Below, piece after piece: positions 42,640 through 56,158 of a DNA stretch of 64,000 nt. How positions within the stretch are numbered: the stretch's first letter is position 1; the number at the start of each line of letters is the position of its first letter. Below the pieces are notes generated by a model that worked only from the letters and a program-made list of their open reading frames with translations, was not told the DNA's origin and searched no databases. Made by a program: the position numbers and the translations under genes. Origin of the DNA: Lunularia cruciata (taxonomy: Eukaryota; Streptophyta; Marchantiopsida; Lunulariales; Lunulariaceae); the NCBI GenBank assembly GCA_948567375.1, contig OX419758.1, positions 5,895,001-5,959,000 on the forward strand, read 5' to 3'.

Positions 42640-45600
42640 GGTAGAGTAGTTAGGTTTGGTGAGGAACCCGCTTAGCCATCCAAGACCCATCGGGGCAAAG
42701 TGGAGTAGCTGTAGGAGACTCTACATAAGGCTTTGGCCAGATGATGAACAATTCCACATTTCCATATAAATTTGTATCAAATTGAAGTCTAGTATGATCA
42801 ATCTATATTGACTTGGTGTATGCTTCGGATGTGAATCTTGCTGAAGGATTGCAGTTGTTGAATCCATGAGAAAGGGTTAGCAATTGGAGTCTGAATGTGT
42901 AGGGTGGCCAGCTGATGGATTCGATCAGTACTAAGTGCTATAAGTAACACAAAATCAAAATTCAAGGACATTTGCTTGCCAATTAAGCCCATTAGGTCGT
43001 GTGCCTTTGGGGAAAGGTAGAACATGTTATCGAGGTTGGAGGCTTTGGGGTGAAGTGCACCATCACCTTTGGTTACAAGTAGATTTGATAGTGATTTAGG
43101 ATATTTTCAGGTTTTTGTAGAGCTCCCTAGTGTGTTCCTTTACTCCCACAATGGGAATGGTTTCTGCCCAAGAAGTTAAACAACAAACAATAAACTAACA
43201 ATAAACGAACTGCAACTTGTGACACTTCCCCTTCATGTCTTTCCATTTCAGACGAGTATTCTAGTGGGACGCTCGGTCTTACCGTTTTACTATCAGTATG
43301 TCTACACTAAGTTGTTACAATTAGGTTTGGCCAAGATCTTTGAAGCAAATGGTGTCATACAGTAGAAGTTGTTCTTCTTTCTGGACATAAACCCTTCTCC
43401 TCACTATCTACATGTTCTATTAGCCATGGTCATAGGAAAATTTGACATTCTCTACCCCTCTCACACTTTTTGCGAAGAAACTAGATGGTCTTACCAGTAG
43501 CTGCATGTAAGTGTTTAAGTGTTTCAGCGAAGTAGGGCTATTATGATCTCTTTGTTCAGCCCATCCCTACTTTCAGTATGTGAGTACTTGTCTGATCCGA
43601 TCTGTGTACGAGTGATGGCTCTGTTTCCAAGTCTTGTCTCTATATATGGAGGTCTCACTCAGCAGTCACAGCTGAAGCTGCTCTCCTAATGGACAGACAT
43701 ACATGCTGTGGATAGTCAAACTGTGCCTATCAAAATTTTGTATCGGACTCAGCAGTGCTACCAAGTTCTGGTTGGTTCTCGAGTACATTGACGCCTCGAA
43801 TCAAATCTCCTCATCGTGTTCAACTCTATGCTTCAGATTTTATGTCAACTCTCCATCGTGTAAATTCTCTGCCTCGTTCTTGACACTACTGGTTGCCTAC
43901 TCTTGATTCTTGCAGCATCCCATGGTTGCCCAGATTCTCCAGATCTCGTCTCTGCACATTGAAGCCCAAATCGATCCCGTCACCGCATTGCATTTTCTGG
44001 CTCTATATAAGCAAGATTGTCAACTTACCCCTCCTTACACGCTATAGTTCTTATCCTCTGAGGCTTTCCCCCGGGACATCGGAGGCAGACAAATCTCCTC
44101 ATCACATTGTATTCTCTGCTCCAAATATTTCTGACATCGCTATGGGTTCCATAGCTTACCCTGCACTTGCAGCTGGTTGAATTCTCTTACAAGTGATCGT
44201 CCAAAATATCTCTCCTATTGTGTCCTGGCCGCCACCAAATAAAAGTATCTCACCTTGATCGGCGCTCTAAACTCAAAAATCTACCGCTGTATGAACTTTA
44301 ATGAACTCTCCACCTCATCTATGGGACCTCGTAAAATGCGAATGCGATGTGTTATGTGTGTCATACGTAAATCTAACGTTAGTCTCACAACCAACTTTCG
44401 TCTAATCTTCTTTCGAGCATCAGATGCTAGAAAATTTTCCGGTAGTGATATCAAGGACACTGACAGCGTCCTTCGATTTGATATGCTGGTCCATAGGTAA
44501 ACTGGGACTGGTAATCCAACCTAGTCGTGCTAGAATGTCGGCCTCTCACACTGGAAGTCTGTAATGTTGTTTGGTCGTCATCACCGGTAATCCGATAATG
44601 GCCGCACCCCCTGACGACCAGAATTCTGTCCTGTGAAATACCATGTATTTGTGTACTTCAAACTCGTCACTTTCCTTCCTATTCTCGAGCACTTGTTGAG
44701 TCTGTCTTGTCACGTCCATTTTCTGAATCGACCAGCCTTGGGAGATTGGTAAAGAAATCTAATCGCGAGTAGAGTGTTGATCTACCAATCTCCCTTTAAA
44801 CTCTATTTCCCTCACATTTACTTAGAAGTTCGTGTCCTAAAAATCTGACTAGATGATGTTCAGATGGAGGAGAAAGAACAAATCAGAGGTTTCTATCGTC
44901 AAATTTGTGATCATGTATGTTGCAGAAGACTTCCACTGCAACCACCATCATGAAAGCTTTTGCCTCCACCTGGAAAGAGCACCAACCACCGAGAGACGGA
45001 GATGAAGACGCATGACAAACAATAGATTGATTCAAGGTCTTTCAACCACCCTTACTATATAGCAGCATGAACTCTGTCAATATTGTCACCCTCGTTGGCT
45101 CCTTTGAGGCGGTCTGTCTACTTCAGTGCTGACAGAAATATTACTCACTAAACGTCGTACCTGAATAATCTGTTCTACACATCCTACAGTTGTGAATATG
45201 CCCGTGAGATGTAAAGACGTGATACTAAATTCCAAGTCAACTTCTGGATTCGTTGAGTTGGTTTGGGACACTCTGTTGTGTAGGGAACCAAACGTTTTTG
45301 GTTTCTATCACTGCATTTGAAAGAGTTGAATACAGCACTTATAGCAACAATGGATCTAAGTAGAAACGTCAATCGAGTCAAAATTAGAAGTTTTCAGAAT
45401 AGTAGAAAAGTTGAAGATTATGTCTTTTTAACTCTTGCATCTTCTCCTCACGCTATCCAACGATCAGATTGGATCAGATTACACATAATCGAAAACGGAG
45501 AAGAGGGAAACGGCCGTTTACTCTCAAAACCAGAGGACGATACCCTATTTTGATTTGCTCGAAGGACCCCGATAATAAATGCACTTACCATGTGAGATCG

Positions 45601-46988
45601 AAGGAAGTGTGTGTTGCAAGGAATTCATTTGCTATAGCAAATACAATTATTAAGGAGTAAAATGCACACATGAGCGGTTCCTTCCGAGGCTTTCTTTTTT
45701 AGCACCAACCTTCGGAGGTCCCAAAAGTTCTATTTCAGTGACAATTGTTGCTTGGTGCCCATGCCTCAAGAGAGACGAGAGACGTGAGACGTGAAAAGAT
45801 GAAACAACCCTTGTAAGCTCGTCATTACCGTACAGCATATTCGAAGTTCACTGTTCGTGTACAATTCGATCTTGACAACCACAACTTACCTTGCTACATA
45901 AGCAGGGTTGCCTTGGCCATGGCTTGATGATTTTTGAAGAAACAAGAGGCGCCTTTTAGCAAGAGTCACTATCATTGTCTCTGTTCCTTCCCCTGGGTTC
46001 CCAGATTCATCTACTGCTAATCAACAGAACTTTGTCGTTTGGGCAGACTTATGAATGGTTTTGTTTCACAGTTGTTGTTCAATAACGTGTCCATGCTCCG
46101 CGTACTATAACTTAATATTATACCAAGTGACATCTATGAAATGATACCTACTTGAAATGATTGCTGATTAATGTTATAGCACACGAACTCACCAAATGAT
46201 AGTATTATGATAAGAAACTGTGCATTTCCTCAAGATACAATTAGAAATAAAGAGATGCAAAGGAATTGTCACTAATTAAGTTCTTTATTATTACTTCTTT
46301 CAGACAGAAACAATTCCCAAAAGAAAGTAATGATATCATCTAAAACGCATCGCAGAAATTTACAAAGTTACTCACTAGAAAATCTAATCAACTCTTGAAA
46401 GTTATGTTCCAATTAAAAAGTCTTATCTCCACAAGAAACTTTCCGAACTTCCTTTCAGAAGGTCAAACTCTGTCCAAAGTTTGGCACTACCTTTGAAGGT
46501 ATCAATTCCTGTCCAAAGGTCATACCAAAGGCCAAACTCCGGTCTGAAGGTAACAAACCCTCTGAAGCAAAAACTATTACTTCCATCGCTAAGGAATGAA
46601 ATGATATTTACTGCAAGGATTCAACAAGAATACAGACACAAAGGAATGACAATTGGACAAGGATGATAAAACGATAAAGAGAATGAGCTCTTTGTCAAAA
46701 CAAATACCCAACCACTCTGAATACCTAGCTCTTAAATACCTAGCCACTCGGATCTAAACTCTATGCCGGTCTAAATCCTAGGTATGCACATTCCTTCAAA
46801 AGGGGCACTTGTTGACTTCAAGGGTATCAGGGTCCTTCGAAAGGTAAAACTCTCTCCTATCTCCTAAACTTCTTCAGGCATGTTAGCTAAAATGCTATCT
46901 AACCTCTCCACTACAGTCACCATTTTAAATCTCAAGTATTCTCTTGTCTATAATGTTTTACTCTCTATTTTATTTGCAAAATTTACCA
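42640..46988. other. no recognisable gene
   Basis: Mixed unique and repeat-like DNA. Open frames (43703-44500, 45317-45660, 46481-46666) lack named motifs. A frame at about 43250-43500 (SVLPFYYQYVYTKLLQLGLAK) looks like degraded coding sequence and could belong to the gag-like family, but I cannot show it. No tRNA or other RNA gene found. Confidence 0.4.
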
Positions 46989-47378
46989 CTACATCCTCCT
47001 ACTTCGTTCCTTTACTCCTTTGGACCTTACTCCTAAGCTTTTGTAATAATTAGATTCATCTTTCAATAGAAAGTAATTGCTAAAGTCATCTATGACTGCT
47101 TGTAATCTCCTACATAAGTCTTTTACTCTTGCCTTTGGACCTAAGGTTGCTCCTTCCCCTTTGGCGCTTGAACCCGCTCCTATCTTTGCGATTGATGGGT
47201 TTGGATCTGTACCAACTTCTACCATTTCAGCTTGGAGTGCTTTGGTTGACAACTCTTGAAATTGCTTGGTTGTGCATCTTAACTCCTCCTTTAGGTTGCC
47301 AATCTCCAGAGCTTTGCCTTCCAAACTCTTACCTATCCTTGTTCTGATTTGACCTTCACCTCTACGATTGATTGGCAT
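46989..47378 (-). pseudogene. coiled-coil-like open frame of unknown family
   Basis: 129 codons rich in Lys, Glu, Leu and Gln with heptad-like spacing (KSLEGKALEIGNLKEELR, FQELSTKALQAEMVEV). It resembles in composition the C-terminal coiled coil of the gag-like family (region 1-520), but no clear sequence match can be shown by eye. Confidence 0.3.
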
Positions 47379-47916
47379 TCAATGTCCCTTAGATGCTTAA
47401 GTTCTACTATTGCCACATTGACTATCGTTTGCATTTCTTTCATGTCCTTCTTAACTGCTTTAATTTCCCTCATAGATCTTCTATCTCTTCAGCCTATAAT
47501 GCAACCTTGGCCATCAAGGTCAGATTTTATTTTTTCAATTGATTCAGATCGTCCCTAATTGAAGTCACTTAAGATTTCTCTTTATTCATTTCTCTCTTTG
47601 TATCCTTTAACTCCTAAAGGAGTTGTATGTCTCAACTGAAAGCCTTCAAGGTGTCATATATCCACCTTGGCAGATCATTCAAACTTCCTATTGTAGTGCA
47701 AAAGGGCCAAAGTTCAAGGACAAGAAACGTCCTCTCCAAGAAAGTACATAAGGGAACTGCGCGATTAAGTTGCATTGCGGCTATGGGAAATTAACTATGG
47801 GCTGACTTGTTTAAGTGCAGGATTAATCCTCTATGGGAATGTAGAATAGTAAAGAAGAAAAGTAGTAATTAAAGCTAAGGTGGCATCCTAACAATTATAG
47901 CAAATGTATATTCAAT

Positions 47917-48114
47917 AAAGAAAATCTAGGGGTAGGAGTGTTTGGATATTTGCACAATTTTTTGCAATCCCCTCCTAACAACACTCTACCTGCAGAATGT
48001 CCAATGGCTCCTACCCCTAGGTTTTCTTTACTAGTGAAATAGGCTGCAGCTATTTCATTGCGGTGGCATGTAAAGTAGGTGGTAGCCGTAGGTAGAGTGT
48101 TGCTAGGAGGGGAT
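47917..48114. repeat. two interlocked inverted repeats
   Basis: Arm pair 47917-47938 / 48008-48029 (21 of 22 pairs) and arm pair 47967-47990 / 48091-48114 (23 of 24 pairs) overlap in the order a-b-a'-b'. Such a layout cannot form one simple hairpin. It may be a small foldback transposon with a rearranged end. Confidence 0.85.
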
Positions 48115-48880
48115 ACAAATTTATGTTTTTAGGATAAGGCACTTGTATATAAGTGGGCTTGGGCCTGTTAGTAAGGATCCTTTGATTATTCTTTGACAAA
48201 GGACTTGCCTGGTTGTTATCTAGTTTCTTAGTTCATCAATTGAGGATCTTTGTTCTTTGAGTGGCTCTCTTGTTGGTGGTTCTATGATCACTACTTCATT
48301 CATTTTGGGAGAACCTTATGTAGAGAACAGATTCTTGAAAGCGCATGTAACATTGGGTCCAAAATTAAGCTATTTCCGGTTATGGTTGTCAGAGTTAGCC
48401 TATGTGCTTGAGATTGACAATTCTTGCTTGAGAAATCAAGTAGTTCTTATTATAAAACAAAATATATTCTGCCCCATTTTTTGGATTGTTTGTAAGTCCA
48501 TTTCCAAGTTATGAATGTGTAAGTTTGTGAAGTAGTGCTCCTTGCTTTGCTCATCACACCATTTTCTACCTTGTAGATTGTGCCACAACACAATCCATAG
48601 CATTGCATCAATTGACTTAAGGGTGTATGCACCACAAAGGCTAAAAAGCTCACAAGGATGACAAACTTGTGAGTCAATTCCAAGCTTAAGTGTCCAAGGG
48701 TGAACCCTATTCCTTAGCAAAGCTATGATTGCTATGAGAATACTAGTATAGTTCATCCCCAAGCCAAGTGAAAAGCTGGCCATGTAAGGATTTTCCTATC
48801 ATTTTCTCATTCTTGCAGTGTCCCATACCCTCCACTATGGAACTGGGTAAACCCATTGACATTTTTGGCACCACTACCAG
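48115..48880. other. possible 5' LTR/leader of the Tat/Athila-like element
   Basis: Contains TATATAAGTGGGC at about 48148 and a TTAGTTCATCAATTGAGGATC leader-like stretch upstream of the gag remnants. No PBS identified, so the LTR assignment is tentative. Confidence 0.35.
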
Positions 48881-48883
48881 CTG

Positions 48884-50300
48884 ATGTGTATGTTCTGTCC
48901 ATTACTCTCTATAACTTTCTTAAGAGGTATTTATTTTACTCCATGCCGCAAGGACATTGTTGTTTTAAGTTTGGGGGAAGCATTACCTCTCGTCTCTACA
49001 AACAAGGTTGTTTTAAGCCTAGGGGAAACATTACCTCCTATTTCTACAAGTGGTGTTGTTTTAAATCTTGGTGAAGCATTACCTCCCATATCTAAAAAAC
49101 ACTCTTGCTAAATTGCAAGGAGAACCTTTTATGGCAAGCAAATTCTCCCAAGGAAACCTGTTTGCACCAATACCACAACTTGTAGCTACAAAGACACTCC
49201 TTGTGGCAACAACACCTCTCTATGCTCTTATGATTCCTATAACTACTATTGTAGGGGCATCAATCTCAAGAGGAGGAAACAATTGTATACCCCTCTGGGA
49301 CAATACTGTTCACCAGGCAAGAAGACTTTGAATCATTGCTACAATTGTTTGAGAATGTTTGTATGGCATGCAATATCTTGGATGATATTGCCAGGGCACA
49401 ATAAATTAGCAAATGTTTCATTGGATTTGCACAACATTGGTTAAGTGGCCTAACCATCACCATGAGGACAAGTCATGCATTGATACAAGCAAAAGGCCAA
49501 CATGAATGCAAGAATAACTCAAGGACAAGATAAACAAGCATTGCAAAGTGAAACTATGCAAGTATTTATTCCATGATTTGAATATATATTTTCAATGATC
49601 ACACCAGCCCCAGATCCTACAATGGCTCTCAACTAGTTTGAAGATGCATTACTCAAGGAAGTTACTATGCTAGCTCAAGCATTCAAGAAAGCACAATGTT
49701 GGGCTCAAGCTAATGAGTGGGACATGTCCTTGCTGGTACCCTTGCTCTCTAATACTAGGATTCAAAGGGAATGTAATGTATGATCCCTACATTGCTACTT
49801 AGGGATTCAAGCAACCAAATTACTTCTATGGAAGAACTCCCACAATTGGATTGGCCCAATACACAATACCCCAACCATATAATCATATGCCCATATCCAT
49901 ACAAATTCCTATAGTTCCTCTTGTAGCTCCGCCTATTGGGACTATCAATGCTCATAGCTACTAATGTTAAAGCAACAAACATTAAGGTGGAAGATATCTT
50001 TGTGAAGTTGGAATGACTTAATAATCTTCACCTTGCACAACAGCCTCAAGCAAGGAATCTAGTGAACATTGCTATGAGAGGAAAGATTTCTTGTACACGT
50101 TGCCTTGGATGGGAAACACACTAATGCTTATTGTGCTATCCAAAACATTCCAAATTATTGTGTCTACTATGGAAAGTACAAACCCATAACGGCAAATTGT
50201 AGGACATTTGAAGTGCCTCAAGAAGAAAGAGGACATGCTATGGATGTTGTCCTATAGCACAATATCTTTCAGCCAACACTTATGAGATTTTCCTTTCCAA
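48884..50300 (+). pseudogene. gag remnant of the Tat/Athila-like element
   Basis: Starts with a threefold 16-17-residue repeat (VVLSLGEALP, VVLSLGETLPPIST, VVLNLGEALPPIS) encoded by a 50-bp tandem unit at 48955-49100. The gag-like core follows in several frames (FESLLQLFENVC, ISKCFIGFAQHWLSGL). Stops and frame changes are frequent. Confidence 0.5.
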
Positions 50301-51013
50301 GGAGGAAGAGTAAATGGATGAGGTAGAGGACCTCTTAGAACTCATATATGCTATCACATATGTATTGAGAATCACCACGCCAACCAATCATAACATGCAA
50401 CTAGAGGATATACCATGGTGCAATGCTCTGACTTCAAGAACTTCATCATTCAAGCATAAGGAGTGTTGGTACAAAATGACCCACATATTAATGTTGGTCC
50501 AAATGGAAATGTGCATTTCATTGCAATCAAGCAAACTTCTCCTATGGGAAAAGCAATGCTAATAAATGAAGGTGCTATTACTAAGGCAAATGTGTTCCTC
50601 ACAACACATGCATGCACTTATGTAGCATCAAGTGTAGGCATCAACTCTACTTCTGAATGCTATTCCTCCAAAATTTTGGATGTGAACCGTGCGAGATGAA
50701 GCTCCTTGACTTGCTTTGGAAATGTATAGGATTGCAATTGCTAGGTTTGACACTTTGGCAAAGTAGCCACCAACTTCCATCATACATGACTATGAAATAA
50801 TTGCTAACTTGGCTAACATAAGAGCCAATATCACAATCAAGCAGCTTTGTAAAGTATCTCCTATGAAGCATAGGAAACTACAAAACTTCCTAACAAAAGA
50901 ATAGGCCATAGTATGTTTCAAAGATTTGCTTATATGTTGTCCCGGAAGGACCAACTCCCATAGACATACCACAAACTAGAGCAGCAGGAATCCCACCCAT
51001 TGCCTTTATCAAT

Positions 51014-51253
51014 ATGACTCCAAGGGATCACCACGTGTTTTACAAACAGTTCCATGATCCAAACATTCTTGTAATAATTCAAGGGAGTGTTTCAAATTGT
51101 CACATTGACTATGGATCCTCCATGAATATAATGACAAAGGAGATTATGGGAACCCTAAGATTGAAGGGTATGGTTAAGATTACACCCTCTTCCAAATGGC
51201 CAATGAGAGAAGATATTGCCTTCTTGGAGTGTTGGTCAAGATCCCTACACTAA
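51014..51253 (+). pseudogene. aspartic protease of the Tat/Athila-like element
   Basis: CHIDYGSSMNIMTKEIMGTL matches the Athila/Tat protease loop (usual form IDGGSSxNVM), with the catalytic Asp kept and the following Gly changed to Tyr-Gly. It would have processed the polyprotein. Confidence 0.7.
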
Positions 51254-52289
51254 TTGGAGAGTAGATCTTCTTGGTTGACTACTCAATAATGGATATGCCT
51301 ACTCTAATGCAATTTCCACTATATTGAGAGTTCCATGATTGGTGGATGCGGATGTTGTCACCTCTTGGTAGACTAGTAAATTGACCTTTGGAAGGAAATC
51401 AGACCCCAATGTAGTTCCAATATACCCAATTAAGCTTGTGTTGAGCTTAGATCATGAAGGAGAACCAAGTTTCAACATTGCTATGTAGATCCTTGCTCAC
51501 ATTGATAGTAATAAGAAAATTTTGGACACCATCACTAAATATCTATTTATAACTAAGGAAGAGATGAGTTGTCATACCACACTTGTGGTGAGAATTGGTA
51601 GAAAATCACACAACCTTAGACCCACTCTTCCACCATGTTTGTGACATGTTCTTGGCATGCATTCTTCCATGGCTCCAAAAGACTTTTCTTGGAATCAAAC
51701 TATAGCACCCTTAGGTTTGATGATGGAGCTTTATGCTAGACAATGTTCCCATTGCCTTACACATTGGATTATAATTGTGAAATTATAACTACATTCATGT
51801 TTTTACATTGACTATCAAGATGAGGAGTCAGATAAAAAATATATTCTTAATGGACCTCTCCATCATGATACACTTATTCCTTGAGAAGAAGAAAGGAAGC
51901 CCACTATGTGCAGCAAAGTTGTTCCCAATTGTGAATATTGATAATCGTCCTCCATCCCAGCCGCTCAAGTAATTTTTGAGTGAAGTTCTTACTATCGCTA
52001 ATAATCATGTGGTGAAACCCACAAAGCAGATTGAAAATGAACATGAAGTCCATCAAATAGTACTTGAGGACAAATTGCAGTTATATTTTTTGGAAAAAAT
52101 TTGAGAGCAATCATATGAAATTGTCCTTGTCACAAATAGATGAAGCACCTAATTATGTCAAGATCAATACCAACATGTCAGTCAAGAATCAGCCTACTTA
52201 CCAAGACCTTTTCCACAATTTCAAGAATTTGTTGCCTACAATTACATAGAACAATGGGTATTGATCCCCAAATGTGTCAACATCTGATT

Positions 52290-52540
52290 GTACTCCATCC
52301 AAATGCCATTCTAATCAAATCCAAATTGTACAAGCTAAACCCTACCTACTCTCAAAAAGTGCAAGAAGAACTAGAAAACCTACTATAGTGTGGGTCATCT
52401 ATCCGATAGGAGAGACAAAATGGGCCTCCCTTATCTTTTTGATCCCTAAAAAGGATACAAGAAGGCTGCAAATTTGTGTAGACTTTTGGAAGTTGAATTC
52501 TTTGACCATGTTGGACCCCTTTCCAATCTTGTTCTTTAAC
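52290..52540 (+). pseudogene. RT part 1 of the Tat/Athila-like element
   Basis: WASLIFLIPKKDTRRLQICV, VDFWKLNSLTMLDPFPI and FFNT, where the RT frame is cut by repeat copy B. TTAAC lies on both sides of copy B (52536-52540 and 53238-53242), a plausible 5-bp target duplication. Confidence 0.88.
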
Positions 52541-53237
52541 ACCCATTGGTGCATATATGCTCTATTTTGATATTTAGTTTGGTATTGCAAGTAGTTGAGA
52601 GATATTATTTCTACAGAGTTAAAGAAATCTTTTACATTATCTATGGTTGAGTTAGTCATAGCCAAGATAAAGGTGAAAGAGTGGGCATCATTATCTTTTA
52701 TTCTAGTGTATTGACTTGGTATTATTTCTAGATGTTTGATTTTGAAGAAATAGTTGAGAACTCTTGGGTCTACAAGCCTTTTTGGTTTAGATTCTTCTAT
52801 AGTCCAAGGATAGCACATGTGAAGGAATCTTTGACTTAGTTGTTGGATCAAGATACAACCACATGCTTAGGTATTATTTCCATGAGTTTGGATATTCCCT
52901 TAGACTCTTGACTTAATATGAAATTTTGCCTAGTAACTTGAGTTACTATGGTAATTAGCCCCAAAGGATCCAATTTAGACATGGGTTCCAAAGGGACACG
53001 TAACTTTGGTGTAATTATTTCACAAGAATATAAACTAGAGGTGAGGAAGTACTCATCATCCTTTCATTTGAAACTATCTCTTTCTCATTGAGTTCTTTTG
53101 TGAGCAACGGCTTGAGTCTTGGAGGTACCTTGGAGGAGTGTGATGGAGTTGGGGTTCCTTGCCTTCCTAGTCCATGGTGTGTAAGCTTGATAGCTGAGAC
53201 AGATTCATCCTAAGTGAGAGATAGATTGGCTCACAAT
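52541..53237 (+). repeat. 0.7-kb dispersed repeat, copy B (intact)
   Basis: Runs from ACCCATTGGTGCATATATGC to GATTGGCTCACAA. Inserted in RT. Possibly a solo LTR, since it begins TGGTGCATATATGC about 5 bases in and ends in CACA, but the exact ends are unsure. Confidence 0.87.
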
Positions 53238-53700
53238 TAACAAATACACTATTGGACAAGGTTACCCATTAGCCAATATTTCTCATTCATGGATGAGTAT
53301 TCTATTTACAACTAGATTGCCATTGCTCTAGAAGACCAATGAAAAAATACTTTTGTCATAGAGTGGGGTACATACACTTGTAGGGTGATGCCTTTGGAGT
53401 TTCAAAATGCTCCTACTATGTTCCATCGCCATGTGATGAACTCCTTTGGAAAAGTGAGGAAGGACATGGAACTATATCTTGATGATATACGTACATATAA
53501 TTCTTGCACTAATCACATCAGCATACTACGGGTTGTTATACACATTTGTAGGCAATTCAAGATGACTTTGAATCCTTAGTAGTGTCAATTTGTAATCTCT
53601 TGAGGACCTCTTCTTGGTCACCTAGTCTATAAAAATGACATAATGGTGGACTCCAACAAGATCTTGGTCATTTAGGAGATGCCCATATTGGAGACCAGTG
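53238..53700 (+). pseudogene. RT part 2 of the Tat/Athila-like element
   Basis: TLLDKV, then EKNTFVIEWGTYTCRVMPLE, FQNAPTMFHRHVMNSFG and ELYLDDIRTYNS with the catalytic YLDD intact, then ILRVVIHICRQFKMTLNP. Continues part 1 across repeat B. Confidence 0.88.
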
Positions 53701-53931
53701 CATGAACGTAGATGCTTCTATGCTATATGGTAAATAATATGTCCATACATTTGTTAAGATAGCTTCTACATAAATTGGCTCACTATAAGATATCATCAAA
53801 TTTTTGTGGACCAATAAATGCATCAAGGCCTTCAAAATTTTGAAATAGAAGTTGCCTTGTGGTCCAATTCTAGCAACATATAATTTGGAGCTAGCTTTTC
53901 ATGTTTTCATAGACACCTCTATCATAGCCTA

Positions 53932-54615
53932 TGAGCCTACCTTATCTATCACTCAAGATGAACTCTAATGGCTATTAAGGTAGCACACCAGGGACTAAGA
54001 AGGCAAAGAATCCCAACTCCATCACACTCCTCCAAGGTTTAAACTCCAAAACTTAAGCATTATTCACTAGAGAACTCAGTGAGAGAGAGATGATTGCAAA
54101 TGAAAAGATGATGAGTACCTCCTCACCCCTAGCTTATATACTTGTGAAAAAGTTACACATCCAAGTTACGAATTACCAAAGTAACTCAAGTTACTAGGCT
54201 AATAGTCAAATAAAGTGTAAAAGTCTAAAAGAATATCCAAACATATGGGAATAATCCCATGAGTAGGTGGTCTTATCCTCACCTACCAATTGAGTCAAGG
54301 ATTCCTTTACATGGGCTATAGAAAATAGAAAAGTCTGCACCAACAAGGCTTGTGGGTCCAAGAGTTCTCAATTCTTTCCTCAAAGTTAAATAATTAGGAA
54401 TAATATCAAGTCAATATATTAGAAGATGAAATAATGATATAATGATGCTCACTCTTTTCCCTTCCTCTAAAATAGGATCACCTTTATCTTAGCTAGAACT
54501 AACTCTAGCTAATCATGGCTAACGTAGAAGCTTAGCTAAGCTCCATATATATAATATTTTTCTACTACTTGCAATATGAAACTTAATATCCTTATGGAGC
54601 ATATATGCACCAATG
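53932..54615 (-). repeat. 0.7-kb dispersed repeat, copy C (inverted)
   Basis: Reverse-orientation copy of B, inserted in RNase H between LAFHVFIDTSIIAY and IGAK. Together with B it forms a large inverted repeat with a 0.7-kb loop. Confidence 0.87.
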
Positions 54616-55305
54616 GGTATTATAGGCCAAAGGTGCTATCCTAACAATATCATCAGCAACAACAAGAACATCTGATCTACTATATTATTTAGCAACTCAA
54701 TTCAATAGAGAGGAATTACTCAACAATAGAGCAAAAATGCCTTAGGGTGATCTTTGCTGTCCAAAACTTTCACCACTTTCTCATGGGGAACAATTTTTTG
54801 TGCCATGCAGATCATGAAGCCCTCAAATACCTAATCAAGAAACCATGTCATGAGGGAAGACTAGCCTATTGGATGCTACTCCTACATGAGTTTTCCTTTA
54901 TGGTGGAATACAATCCAAGCAAGTCTCATGACAATGCAGACTTTTTGTCTAATATTCTTGCACATTCTCCAGATTGTCCCTTGCACAGAGATCTTGTAGA
55001 CTTCCATCTCTTTAACATATGGGAGAATAAGACTACTCAATCATCTTGGATAGTACAAATCAAGCACTACCTCTCTACAAGAAATATGCCTTTTGATTTA
55101 CCATGGGCAAAGCAAATTTTTTTCATTTGTCAGCACTTCCCTTCACCATTTTGCAAGGAGACCTACATCAAGTGGGTGTGGACAGATTATTTTGGTGTTG
55201 CATCAACCAAGAGGGAGTCTTTGTAGTGTTGAAGGCATGCAATTGTGATGGATCAAGAAGGCACTTTTTTGGCAAGCTTCATATGTGCAAGGTCTACCTT
55301 GTAGG
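54616..55305 (+). pseudogene. RNase H and integrase zinc domain of the Tat/Athila-like element
   Basis: ERNYSTIEQKCLRVIFAVQN, FLCHADHEALKYLIKKPC and EGRLAYWMLLLHEFSFMVEY, then SKSHDNADFLSNI. The frame then shifts to FTILQGDLHQVGVDRLFWCC and VFVVLKACNCDGSRRHFFGK, the integrase H2C2 region. It is cut at 55305 by the nested element. Confidence 0.88.
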
Positions 55306-55902
55306 TGTAATACTTTGAGGATAGGAGAACTCTCCAAGAAAAACACTAGAGAGAAGACACAAGCTTCACATTCAATACTTTGATGCCCCAAATGAGCACC
55401 TTGTCTTTATTATATAGCAAAGAGGATCTCTTAGGGGAAGCTCCACCCTTGGATCAGATACATGGATTGGTGACATGTCAGTGAGCTCTACCTTTAGATT
55501 AAGTGCATGCATGGGTGACATGTTGGTTATGCTCCTATTTAGTAGGTCAACAATTTTTGACCAGAAGGAATCTTTAGGGAATCTTCCTATAGGAATCTTA
55601 GAATCACACGTGAGGTCCTGTTGGAAAGCTCTTGATGAGACAAACCTAGGGGAAGGGGAGGCCAGCCTGTCCTCCATGGGGGAAGGTCAATCTTCACATT
55701 TTCAAGGCCTAATTCATCCATTTAGGCCTTCGAAATTGACTTTGAAGTTTTCAACTTGTTTTTGGCTCTTGCTCTATTAGTAGAAGTGCTCTTTTGGTGA
55801 TACTTCTATCTGATCTCTCTAGCCCAACCTACATAACATCCTTCTAGGTGTCACCAAGCCAATTTTCACCTTTAGATAATATGTCTAGCTATTGGTATTA
55901 CA
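55306..55902 (-). repeat. 3' LTR of the nested gypsy element
   Basis: 597 bases. Minus strand starts TGTAATACCAATAGCTAGAC at 55902. Closely matches the 5' LTR. Confidence 0.93.
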
Positions 55903-55917
55903 AACCTCCCCCCTTTT
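55903..55917 (-). other. PPT of the nested gypsy element
   Basis: Minus strand AAAAGGGGGGAGGTT directly before the LTR start TGTAATACC. Confidence 0.9.
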
Positions 55918-56158
55918 AAGATGCAATGTCCTCATTGCAAAGTTGTTGCTCAAAAGATTACACTAACACCAATGCATTGGTCAAGTTGACTATTGCTTCC
56001 CATGTTGCCTCATACAATGAGTACCCTTTCCACTATACAAGATATTCCACACGCAAATGGCAAGTACCCTGGATGCAATTTTGAAGAATGCATTCAACTT
56101 TCTATTCAATGAATGTTGGACAAGGTCAAATGTCTTGTATGGAAGGAAAGTGGGGTAG

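Noticed and set aside
45469..45660. Possible MULE-type transposase fragment (RYPILICSKDPDN)
   Set aside because: Too short, and no catalytic motif or terminal repeats nearby.
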